Shown here: one piece after another, positions 1-5,761 of the stretch | Numbering within the stretch: the stretch's first letter is position 1 | Layout of the letters: every line of letters starts with the position of its first letter | From: Thermoanaerobaculales bacterium | GTDB taxonomy: Bacteria > Acidobacteriota > Thermoanaerobaculia > Thermoanaerobaculales > Sulfomarinibacteraceae | Assembly (NCBI GenBank): GCA_029938595.1 | Contig: JAOZUP010000109.1 | Location: 1-10,438, forward strand | DNA: 10,438 nucleotides | Direction of reading: 5' to 3' | Notes under the pieces: model-generated | Seen by the model: the letters and a program-made list of their open reading frames with translations, nothing else | The model's database searches: none | Told to the model about the DNA's origin: nothing | Made by a program: the position numbers and the translations under genes

Positions 1-179
1 ACCATGCCACCGCCCATTGCCTCACTCATGGCGGTCGAGTGCATGTCATCCGCCGGCATCTCGGCGGCTGTGCGGTGGAGATCGTCGTCGGGGGCTGCGC
101 TGCCGGCGGTTTCGGACTGGGCACCGCATGCAGCCAGGACAAGGACGAGGGGAATTATCAGGTAGGGCGAAGTGCGCAT
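1..179 (-). CDS. Small Met-rich lipoprotein, 5' part only (runs off window)
   Basis: Only the first 59 codons are inside the window. The translation begins MRTSPYLIIPLVLVLAACGA: a short basic start, a hydrophobic stretch and a lipobox L-A-A-C with Cys18 as the expected lipidation site, so the product should be a secreted, lipid-anchored protein. The mature part is low-complexity and polar. It is rich in Met, Ala, Asp and Gly, with five Met and one His between residues 41 and 59, which could be a metal-binding stretch (inference). The start is supported by a GAAGGAG Shine-Dalgarno at 188-194, 8 nt from the ATG, and by a TATACT-like -10 element further upstream. It is transcribed divergently from the symporter gene. 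No family could be recognised from this fragment. I am confident it is a lipoprotein and have no view on its function. Confidence 0.75.
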   Translation of the reverse strand, partial: MRTSPYLIIPLVLVLAACGAQSETAGSAAPDDDLHRTAAEMPADDMHSTAMSEAMGGGM

Positions 180-202
180 GATCGTGTCTCCTTCGGCGCG
201 GG

Positions 203-208
203 AGTATA
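203..208 (-). promoter_or_regulatory. Candidate -10 box of the lipoprotein gene
   Basis: Read on the minus strand this is TATACT, five of six matches to the sigma70 -10 consensus. It lies 23 nt upstream of the lipoprotein start codon and just before its Shine-Dalgarno. The -35 region at normal spacing falls inside the AATTAGG array (minus strand TTCCTA or ATTCCT), which is a poor -35 match. Confidence 0.4.
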
Positions 209-214
209 GCTCGA

Positions 215-249
215 AATTAGGAATTAGGAATTAGGAATTAGGAATTAGG
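215..249. repeat. Heptanucleotide tandem array, AATTAGG x5
   Basis: Five perfect consecutive copies of AATTAGG followed by AATG. The array lies between the divergent lipoprotein and symporter genes and covers the expected -35 region of the lipoprotein promoter. The same heptamer recurs as three copies at 7461-7481 and, on the opposite strand, as four copies at 7650-7677. Confidence 0.95.
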
Positions 250-265
250 AATGTCGGCCGCCTTC

Positions 266-343
266 CCAGATACCAGATACCAGAATTTCGGATACCAGAT
301 CCATACAGCCGTTCCCATCTGGCATCTGGCATCCGGTATCTGG
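266..343. repeat. Inverted heptamer array, CCAGATA / YATCYGG
   Basis: The left half holds two copies of CCAGATA and a partial third (266-284), with a further degenerate copy up to 300. The right half (316-343) holds four in-phase heptamers, CATCTGG, CATCTGG, CATCCGG and TATCTGG, which are the reverse complement of the left unit with small changes. The two halves can fold into an imperfect stem-loop. No gene is evident in this stretch. Confidence 0.85.
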
Positions 344-351
344 CGACCGAG

Positions 352-376
352 TGGGCGGGTGGCTTGCCACCGCCCA
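352..376 (+). promoter_or_regulatory. GC-rich palindrome overlapping the symporter promoter
   Basis: TGGGCGGGTGGC (352-363) is nearly the reverse complement of GCCACCGCCCA (366-376), with one bulged G, giving a stem of about 11 bp and a 2 to 4 nt loop. No T tract follows, so it is not a terminator. It covers the -35 hexamer at 364-369, so it could be an operator. The function is inferred from position only. Confidence 0.45.
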
Positions 377-392
377 GCGGCGCCATTAGCAT
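364..392 (+). promoter_or_regulatory. Candidate sigma70 promoter of the symporter gene
   Basis: TTGCCA at 364-369 (five of six) and TAGCAT at 387-392 (four of six) are separated by exactly 17 nt. Transcription would begin near 399 and give a leader of about 24 nt carrying the AGGAGG site at 411-416. This was found by eye and not tested against a model. Confidence 0.45.
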
Positions 393-422
393 TGGCGGAC
401 CCGTGCTTTGAGGAGGGCTTGG

Positions 423-2168
423 ATGAACTCTCTGTTCGAGTGGATGAGTGAGGCGATCACCACGGTCAGTGGCCTCATTTGGGGCTGGCCCGAGCAGATG
501 CCGCTGCTGGTCATTCTCCTGGTCGGGACCGGGCTGATCACCACCTTTCGCCTCGGCTGGATCCAGGTTCGCTACTTCCGCCACGGCCTCCGGGTGATCC
601 GGGGTGAGTACGACGACCCCGAGCACGAGGGTGACCTCTCCCACTTCCAAGCGCTCACCACCGCCCTTTCTGCCACTGTCGGCATCGGCAACATTGCCGG
701 CGTCGCCACCGCTATTCATTACGGCGGACCCGGCGCCCTCTTCTGGATGTGGGTGACTGCGGTCTTTGGAATGGCGCTCAAGTACACCGAGTGCACCCTT
801 TCCATGAAGTTCCGTACCATCCTTCCCGGAGGGTCGGCTGCGGGCGGGCCGATGTACTCGATCGAGCGCGGACTGGGCCGTAGGTGGAAACCGCTGGCCG
901 TCGCCTTTGCGGTATTTACCGTGATCTCCTCGTTCGGGTCGGGCAACGCCGTGCAGTCGTTCACCGTCGCCGACCAGTTCCGCCAGGATCTCGGCGTGCC
1001 GACCTGGGTTACCGGTCTGATCCTCGCCTCGCTCGTGGCGGCGGTGATCCTCGGCGGCATTCGCCGCATCGGTCGCGTGACATCGAAGCTCGTGCCATTC
1101 ATGGCCGCGCTTTACGTGGGTACGAGCATGATCGTGCTTCTCCTCCACATCGACCAGGTGCCGGGCACCCTGGCCCTGATCTTCGCATCGGCGTTCACAC
1201 CTGCGGCCCAGATCGGCGGCTTCGCCGGTGGCACCTTTATCTTCATGCTCACCTGGGGAATCAAACGCGGGCTCTTTTCCAACGAATCGGGCCAGGGATC
1301 GGCGCCGATCGCGCATGCTGCGGCCAAGACCGACGAACCGATTCGAGAGGGCGTCGTGGCGATGCTCGGACCCTTCATCGACACCCTCCTGATTTGCACC
1401 ATGACCGGTCTGGTCATTCTGATCTCCGGCGTCTGGAACGAGAAGCAGGAGCAGCAGCTTGTTGTCAACGAGCAATCGGCCATAACGGCGATCCATGCCG
1501 GCAGTGAGGTACAGGTCAACGGCGGCATCGATGAGACCGATATCGCCGTCGGAGCACTCGTGGTGCACGACGGTCAGCCGATCGAGTTTGCTCTGGTGCG
1601 GAATCACGCCCTGGTCGATGAGGCGGAGATCCTGATTGCCGATGATCCGGTGCTGCTGCGAAATATGCGTCCGTTCTCGGGCCTGATTGTGCTCGAGGCC
1701 GAGAACGAGGGCAGCCTGAATGACGGTGCGGTGCTGGCCGAGGACGGCGATCCGGTGGATGGCGTACTGGTGATGCGGGGACGGGCCATGCAAAACGGCT
1801 CGCCGCTGACCGCCTGGGCCTTTCGCGAGGGTCTCGGTAAATTTGCCTTTGGACAGGGCCACCTGCTGGTGACGATAGCCGTTTTCTTTTTTGGGCTTTC
1901 CACCGCCATCAGCTGGTCGTACTACGGCGACCGGTCGATCCTCTATCTGGCCGGGCCGCGGTGGGTGATGCCGTACCGGGCGGTCTTCTGCATCGCCCAC
2001 TTCCTGGGCGCGATCTACTCGCTCGAGCTGGTGTGGGCCTTTGGCGACATGGCCCTGGGGTTGATGACGATTCCCAACCTGATCTCGATCCTCCTCCTCA
2101 CCGGCCTCGTCAAGGGCTGGACCAGGGAGTACGCGGCCGAAGGCAAGCTCGAACCGCCGAAATACTGA
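423..2168 (+). CDS. Sodium:alanine symporter family (AGCS) transporter with an inserted soluble segment
   Basis: An inner-membrane secondary transporter expected to import alanine or glycine with Na+ or H+. The 581-residue protein carries the family hallmarks: GIGNIAGVATA (residues 87-97), the signature GGPGALFWMW (101-110), and FSNESGQGSAPIAHAAAKT (285-303). The start is set by AGGAGG at 411-416, 6 nt before the ATG; an in-frame ATG at 408 lies upstream of that site and is less likely. Family members are usually about 450-500 residues. The excess here is an acidic, non-hydrophobic stretch at about residues 339-461, between the helix ending ISGVW and the LTAWAF motif where the family sequence resumes. 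It looks beta-rich and has no cysteines. Reading frame and codon use continue smoothly through it, so it is part of the gene and not a frameshift artefact. The substrate cannot be read from the sequence. Confidence 0.93.
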   Translation: MNSLFEWMSEAITTVSGLIWGWPEQMPLLVILLVGTGLITTFRLGWIQVRYFRHGLRVIRGEYDDPEHEGDLSHFQALTTALSATVGIGNIAGVATAIHYGGPGALFWMWVTAVFGMALKYTECTLSMKFRTILPGGSAAGGPMYSIERGLGRRWKPLAVAFAVFTVISSFGSGNAVQSFTVADQFRQDLGVPTWVTGLILASLVAAVILGGIRRIGRVTSKLVPFMAALYVGTSMIVLLLHIDQVPGTLALIFASAFTPAAQIGGFAGGTFIFMLTWGIKRGLFSNESGQGSAPIAHAAAKTDEPIREGVVAMLGPFIDTLLICTMTGLVILISGVWNEKQEQQLVVNEQSAITAIHAGSEVQVNGGIDETDIAVGALVVHDGQPIEFALVRNHALVDEAEILIADDPVLLRNMRPFSGLIVLEAENEGSLNDGAVLAEDGDPVDGVLVMRGRAMQNGSPLTAWAFREGLGKFAFGQGHLLVTIAVFFFGLSTAISWSYYGDRSILYLAGPRWVMPYRAVFCIAHFLGAIYSLELVWAFGDMALGLMTIPNLISILLLTGLVKGWTREYAAEGKLEPPKY

Positions 2169-2350
2169 AAACATTCGGCAACTCAATCTCGACTTGGACT
2201 GGGCTCCATCCGGTTCTGACCTCCCCTCGAGTTTCGCCGCGGGTCCGTCGGGACGTCAATTCCAAGTTGTGGGCACGTGCTTTGGAATACCGCATTGTGC
2301 GGTTATCGGACATTCTTGGCCTAAATACGGTTTGAGAGTGCGTCTGGCGT

Positions 2351-2369
2351 ACCCCATTGTTGGGGTTTT
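2351..2369 (+). terminator. Weak intrinsic terminator candidate after the symporter gene
   Basis: ACCCCA, a TTGT loop and TGGGGT form a perfect 6-bp stem followed by a short run of four T. It lies about 180 nt past the symporter stop codon, which is far for a dedicated terminator, and the U tract is short. Confidence 0.35.
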
Positions 2370-2459
2370 CACGACTGGTCGATCCTCCAGCTATTGCAAC
2401 TGATTCGCATTCACAATGGTTATCGAATTTGAGATACAGGAGAAAGTCGAGGGAATTTG

Positions 2460-2489
2460 TTGACAAGCTGGAATCGGTCCTCGTACGGT
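2460..2489 (+). promoter_or_regulatory. Candidate sigma70 promoter of the hydrogenase operon
   Basis: A perfect TTGACA at 2460-2465 is followed, after 18 nt, by TACGGT at 2484-2489. The second box matches only the three most conserved -10 positions (T1, A2, T6). The -35 sits in a small palindrome TTGT-TG-ACAA (2457-2466). The leader would be about 60 nt. The weak -10 suggests an activator or another sigma factor may be needed (inference). Confidence 0.35.
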
Positions 2490-2557
2490 GGGTCGGTTAA
2501 ATTCTGGGTCGTGTTTGTTTGGTCGAATGCGAATATTTTTTTTCAAAGGAGGCCATG

Positions 2558-3673
2558 ATGGGTTGGAGGGATGAGAGGTTAGGTGTGCCCGCCGGTTCCC
2601 CTCGAAACGAAGGAGTGGACCGGAGGGACTTTGTCAAGGTTTGCACGATGGCCGCTGCCGCCGTCGGTCTGCCGGCGAGTGCAGGGCTCAAGATGGCGGA
2701 GGCTGCTGCGGCAGGTCTCAAACCGTCGGTGATCTGGCTCCACTTCCAGGAGTGCACCGGGTGCACGGAGTCGCTGCTCCGCACCTCGCACCCCGGTCTT
2801 GCGGAGTTGATCCTCGACCTCGTTTCGTTGGATTACCACGAGACGCTCTTTGCCGCAGCGGGCTACCAGATCGAGGAGGCACTGCACGAGGCAATGGAGG
2901 CCAACGCGGGCAAGTATATCTGCGTGGTCGAGGGCGCCATACCGACCAAGGACGGCGGCATCTACTGCAAGATCGCCGGCCGAACCGCGATCGACATCCT
3001 ACAGGACGTCGGTTCAAAGGCCGGGGCGGTCATCGCGATCGGCTCCTGCGCTTCGTGGGGTGGAATCCCGTCAGCGGATCCGAATCCGACCGGCGCCGTC
3101 GGCGCTCCGGAGATCCTCGAGGGTATCCCGGTGATCACCCTTCCGGGCTGCCCGGCGAATCCCTATAACTTCCTCGGCACAGCGCTGCAGTACGCCACCT
3201 TCGGCACCCTGCCCGCGCTCGACGACAAGAATCGCCCGCTCTTCGCCTACGGGCGTACCATCCACGAGCACTGCCCGCGTCGTGCTCACTTCGACGCCGG
3301 ACGGTTCGTACGGCAGTATGGCGACGAGGGCCACAACCTCGGATGGTGCCTCTTTGCGATGGGCTGCAAGGGTCCGGAAACCCACGCCAACTGCTCGGTC
3401 GCAGATTTCGGTGAGATCCCGGGCTGCTGGCCGATCGGCATCGGCCATCCGTGCTTCGGTTGCACCGAACAGGGAGTCGGCTTCCACAAACCGATGCACC
3501 AGGAGGCGGCGCTGCCGGAGAACGCAGTCCCGCCGATCTTCCCCGACCATCGCTCGAGTTCTACCGCAGCCGCGGCCGGCGTCGCCGGTCTGGTCGGTGG
3601 GGCGGTTATCGGCGCCGGTTTAATGGCATCGAAGAAGCTCGCCGAAGGAGGGGGCGAGGAGGGGTCGTCATGA
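2558..3673 (+). CDS. hybO: [NiFe] hydrogenase small subunit (group 1c, HybO type)
   Basis: The electron-transfer subunit of a periplasm-facing uptake hydrogenase. It carries electrons from the Ni-Fe site of the large subunit through three Fe-S clusters towards the membrane. Residues 21-27 (DRRDFVK) and the following Ala-rich helix form a Tat signal that should export the folded dimer. Proximal-cluster ligands are CTGC (66-69), GSC with Cys164, and GCP with Cys198. Distal ligands are His236/Cys239 (HEHC) plus Cys264 and Cys270 (GCKGP). The medial set is Cys279, Cys299 and Cys302 (HPCFGC). The extra proximal cysteines of O2-tolerant enzymes are absent: Gly68 and Gly169 occupy those places. A hydrophobic helix at about 337-358 anchors the C terminus. 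The product has 371 residues. ATG 2558 is chosen because it is 5 nt from AAGGAGG; ATG 2555 is only 2 nt away. The stop overlaps the next gene's start (ATGA). Confidence 0.95.
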   Translation: MGWRDERLGVPAGSPRNEGVDRRDFVKVCTMAAAAVGLPASAGLKMAEAAAAGLKPSVIWLHFQECTGCTESLLRTSHPGLAELILDLVSLDYHETLFAAAGYQIEEALHEAMEANAGKYICVVEGAIPTKDGGIYCKIAGRTAIDILQDVGSKAGAVIAIGSCASWGGIPSADPNPTGAVGAPEILEGIPVITLPGCPANPYNFLGTALQYATFGTLPALDDKNRPLFAYGRTIHEHCPRRAHFDAGRFVRQYGDEGHNLGWCLFAMGCKGPETHANCSVADFGEIPGCWPIGIGHPCFGCTEQGVGFHKPMHQEAALPENAVPPIFPDHRSSSTAAAAGVAGLVGGAVIGAGLMASKKLAEGGGEEGSS

Positions 3674-4548
3674 CCATGGATCGACGAACGCTGTTGAAAG
3701 GAGCCGCCGCGGCGGGCGCCGGTGCTGCGGTCTCGGCCGCGACAACGGCCGAGGCCTCGTCGGTGCGACCCACCGCGCCGCCGGACGCGGTCGGGATGCT
3801 CTACGACGCAACCCTCTGCATCGGTTGCCAGGCGTGCGTGACGGCCTGCAAGACGGCCAACAACATGCCGGGCAATCTCTACGACCCGCCCAAAGATCTC
3901 GATGGGCAGACCAAGAACATCATCAAGCTTTATGAGGAGGACGGCGAGAAATCCTACATGAAGCAGCAGTGCATGCACTGCATCGATCCCGGTTGTGTGA
4001 ATGCTTGCATGATCGGCGCCTTCAAGAAGCGTGAGTACGGGATTGTAACCTGGGACAAGGACCGTTGCATCGGCTGTCGTTATTGCCAGGTGGCGTGCCC
4101 CTACAACATTCCGAAGTTCCAGTGGGACACTCCCGTGCCGGAGATCGTCAAGTGCGAGCTGTGCAACCACATGCTGGCGCGTGGCGAGGAGCCGGGATGC
4201 GTCCAAGCCTGCCCCAAGGAGGCGGTGATCTTCGGAACCTACGAGGAGCTGCTGGCGGATGCCAGACAGCGCGTCGCCGATCACCCGGAACGGTATTACC
4301 CGGCGGGTGCTCCGCAGATCTTCGGAGACACCGAGGGTGGTGGCACGCAGGTCCTCTATCTCGCCGGTGTCGACTTCGAGAAGCTCGGGCTCCCGGTACT
4401 TGGTGACGACGGCGTCGGAGTCCAAATGCGTGCGATTCAGCATGGCATTTACAGGGGCTTCATCGCTCCGGTGGCGCTCTACGGCATCCTCGGCGCGGTC
4501 CTGTGGCGCAACCGCCGCGCGGCAGCAAAGGAGGGGTCCGATGAGTGA
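3670..4548 (+). CDS. hybA: HybA-like ferredoxin subunit of the hydrogenase, four [4Fe-4S] clusters
   Basis: A periplasmic electron carrier that links the small subunit to the membrane quinone-reducing subunit. The N terminus has a Tat motif, DRRTLLK at residues 4-10, followed by an Ala-rich helix. Sixteen cysteines form four cluster motifs: C50, C53, C56, C60; C101, C104, C109, C113; C133, C136, C139, C143; and C162, C165, C177, C181. This is the arrangement of the HybA/NrfC/PsrB-type ferredoxin family. A hydrophobic stretch at about 264-279 (FIAPVALYGILGAVLW) followed by basic residues is a C-terminal membrane anchor, as in HybA. The product has 292 residues. The start overlaps the hybO stop, with AGGAGG 7 nt upstream; a second ATG at 3676 is possible. 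It overlaps the next gene by 8 nt, so translational coupling is likely. Confidence 0.94.
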   Translation: MTMDRRTLLKGAAAAGAGAAVSAATTAEASSVRPTAPPDAVGMLYDATLCIGCQACVTACKTANNMPGNLYDPPKDLDGQTKNIIKLYEEDGEKSYMKQQCMHCIDPGCVNACMIGAFKKREYGIVTWDKDRCIGCRYCQVACPYNIPKFQWDTPVPEIVKCELCNHMLARGEEPGCVQACPKEAVIFGTYEELLADARQRVADHPERYYPAGAPQIFGDTEGGGTQVLYLAGVDFEKLGLPVLGDDGVGVQMRAIQHGIYRGFIAPVALYGILGAVLWRNRRAAAKEGSDE

Positions 4549-5761
4549 TCACTCCGTTGAGCCCGTTGGCGGTCCGATTATTTTCAACCGATTTACCAGA
4601 TTCCTGGCGATGTTCCTCGGCCTCTGGATCCTGATCCTCGCCTATCGATTCGCGACCGGGATCGGGACGGTGTCGGGTCTCACGGACGGCTACCCGTGGG
4701 GCATCTGGATCGCTTTCGACGTCGTGACCGGCACCGCGCTTGCGTGTGGCGGTTACGCGATCGCGATCCTCTGCTACATCCTCAACAAGGGCAAGTACCA
4801 CCCGCTGGTGCGACCGGCCATTTTGACCAGTGCGCTGGGTTATTCCATGGCTGCTCTGGCGATCATCATCGATGTCGGTCGCTGGTGGGGCATCTGGCGC
4901 ATCCCGCTGGGTGGTTTCCCGGACATGGGCCACTACAACTGGAACTCCGCCCTGCTCGAGGTGGCGCTGTGCGTCATGGCCTACGCGGGCGTGCTGTGGA
5001 TCGAGCTCGGTCCGGCCTTCCTCGAGAAGTGGAAGGCGACGTCGAAGAGCCCGGGGCTCATCAAGTTCGCCGGCGCTGGCCTGAAGTTCTACGACAAGGC
5101 TCTGATCTGGATCATCGCCCTCGGCGTGCTGCTGCCGACGATGCACCAATCGTCGCTGGGCTCCTTAATGCTGCTCGGCGGTCACAAGTTGCATCCGCTG
5201 TGGAACACCGGCTGGATCCCGCTCCTCTTCCTCATCTCATGCATCGGCATGGGCTACGCGGTGGTGGTCTGGGAGTCGGCGGTGTCGAGCAGGGTGTTCA
5301 ATCGCCAGCGCGAGGACAGCATGCTGATCTCGCTGTCGGGCGCGATGGTGATCGTCTTGGGTCTGTTCCTGCTCCTGCGTTTCGCGGACATCATCATCAG
5401 CGGCAAGTTCGGCCTGATGTTCAGCTCTGGAATGCTGAGTGTGATGTTCTGGATCGAGATGGCGCTGGTCGCCATACCGATGCTGATGCTGATTCGGGCC
5501 AGGGACCGGGCGAAATTCATCACGATCTTCAGGGCCTCAATGCTCATCATGCTCGCGGGCGCCCTGTATCGCTTCGACGCCTATATCGTCGCCTTCAATC
5601 CAGGAAAGAACTGGTCGTATTTTCCGACGACCCTCGAACTCCTGATCACCTTTGGCGTGATTGGGCTCGAGATCTTCCTCTACATCTTCATCGTCAAACG
5701 CTACCCGATCCTGAGCGGCACCCGCGCCACGCAGGTTCGTGAAATCGAAGGGAGGGCCTGA
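4541..5761 (+). CDS. hybB: HybB-like membrane subunit of the hydrogenase (NrfD/PsrC superfamily)
   Basis: An integral membrane protein expected to pass electrons from the HybA-like subunit to menaquinone. The 406-residue sequence shows about ten hydrophobic helices, at roughly 23-44, 58-80, 95-115, 137-155, 185-203, 228-250, 265-290, 300-323, 335-360 and 370-393, which matches the ten-helix HybB topology. No haem-binding cytochrome b pattern is seen, so this is not the HyaC/HupZ type of anchor. Conserved-looking polar sites include PWGIWIAFD near residues 53-61 and MHQSSLGS near the end of helix 5. Its start lies inside the 3' end of the ferredoxin gene with AAGGAGG 7 nt upstream. Its stop shares one base with the next start (TGATG). 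The HybO-HybA-HybB-HybC gene order is the main support for the specific name over other NrfD-like proteins. Confidence 0.93.
   Translation: MSDHSVEPVGGPIIFNRFTRFLAMFLGLWILILAYRFATGIGTVSGLTDGYPWGIWIAFDVVTGTALACGGYAIAILCYILNKGKYHPLVRPAILTSALGYSMAALAIIIDVGRWWGIWRIPLGGFPDMGHYNWNSALLEVALCVMAYAGVLWIELGPAFLEKWKATSKSPGLIKFAGAGLKFYDKALIWIIALGVLLPTMHQSSLGSLMLLGGHKLHPLWNTGWIPLLFLISCIGMGYAVVVWESAVSSRVFNRQREDSMLISLSGAMVIVLGLFLLLRFADIIISGKFGLMFSSGMLSVMFWIEMALVAIPMLMLIRARDRAKFITIFRASMLIMLAGALYRFDAYIVAFNPGKNWSYFPTTLELLITFGVIGLEIFLYIFIVKRYPILSGTRATQVREIEGRA

Larger units (their letters stand above)
2169..2557 (+). other. Intergenic control region upstream of the hydrogenase operon
   Basis: This stretch of 389 nt is visibly more AT-rich than the flanking genes, and I see no convincing gene in it. 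It holds a short palindrome CCGCA-TTG-TGCGG (2290-2302), the weak terminator at 2351-2369, a 10-bp dispersed inverted repeat (2403-2412 and 2525-2534), a TTGACA-based promoter candidate, and a run of eight T at 2536-2543. The hydrogenase Shine-Dalgarno AAAGGAGG (2545-2552) follows directly. The short open frames here lack a ribosome binding site and show no recognisable protein features. Confidence 0.6.

Noticed and set aside
231..2186. A 651-codon open frame on the minus strand, opposite the symporter gene
   Set aside because: Its translation is Arg/Gly/His/Asp-rich with no membrane or domain pattern, and it is the expected mirror of a GC-rich gene whose opposite strand clearly encodes AGCS motifs. 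The repeat-derived sequence at its N terminus also argues against a gene.
2271..2285. A sigma54-like site, GGGCACG-N4-TTGG, upstream of the hydrogenase
   Set aside because: The -24 part is good, but the critical GC of the -12 element is GG here, the first T is G, and the site is more than 250 nt from the start codon. It is too weak to call without expression data.
2194..2403. A 69-codon open frame in the spacer upstream of the hydrogenase
   Set aside because: There is no Shine-Dalgarno, hydrophobic signal or conserved motif, and it overlaps the weak terminator and the palindromes.
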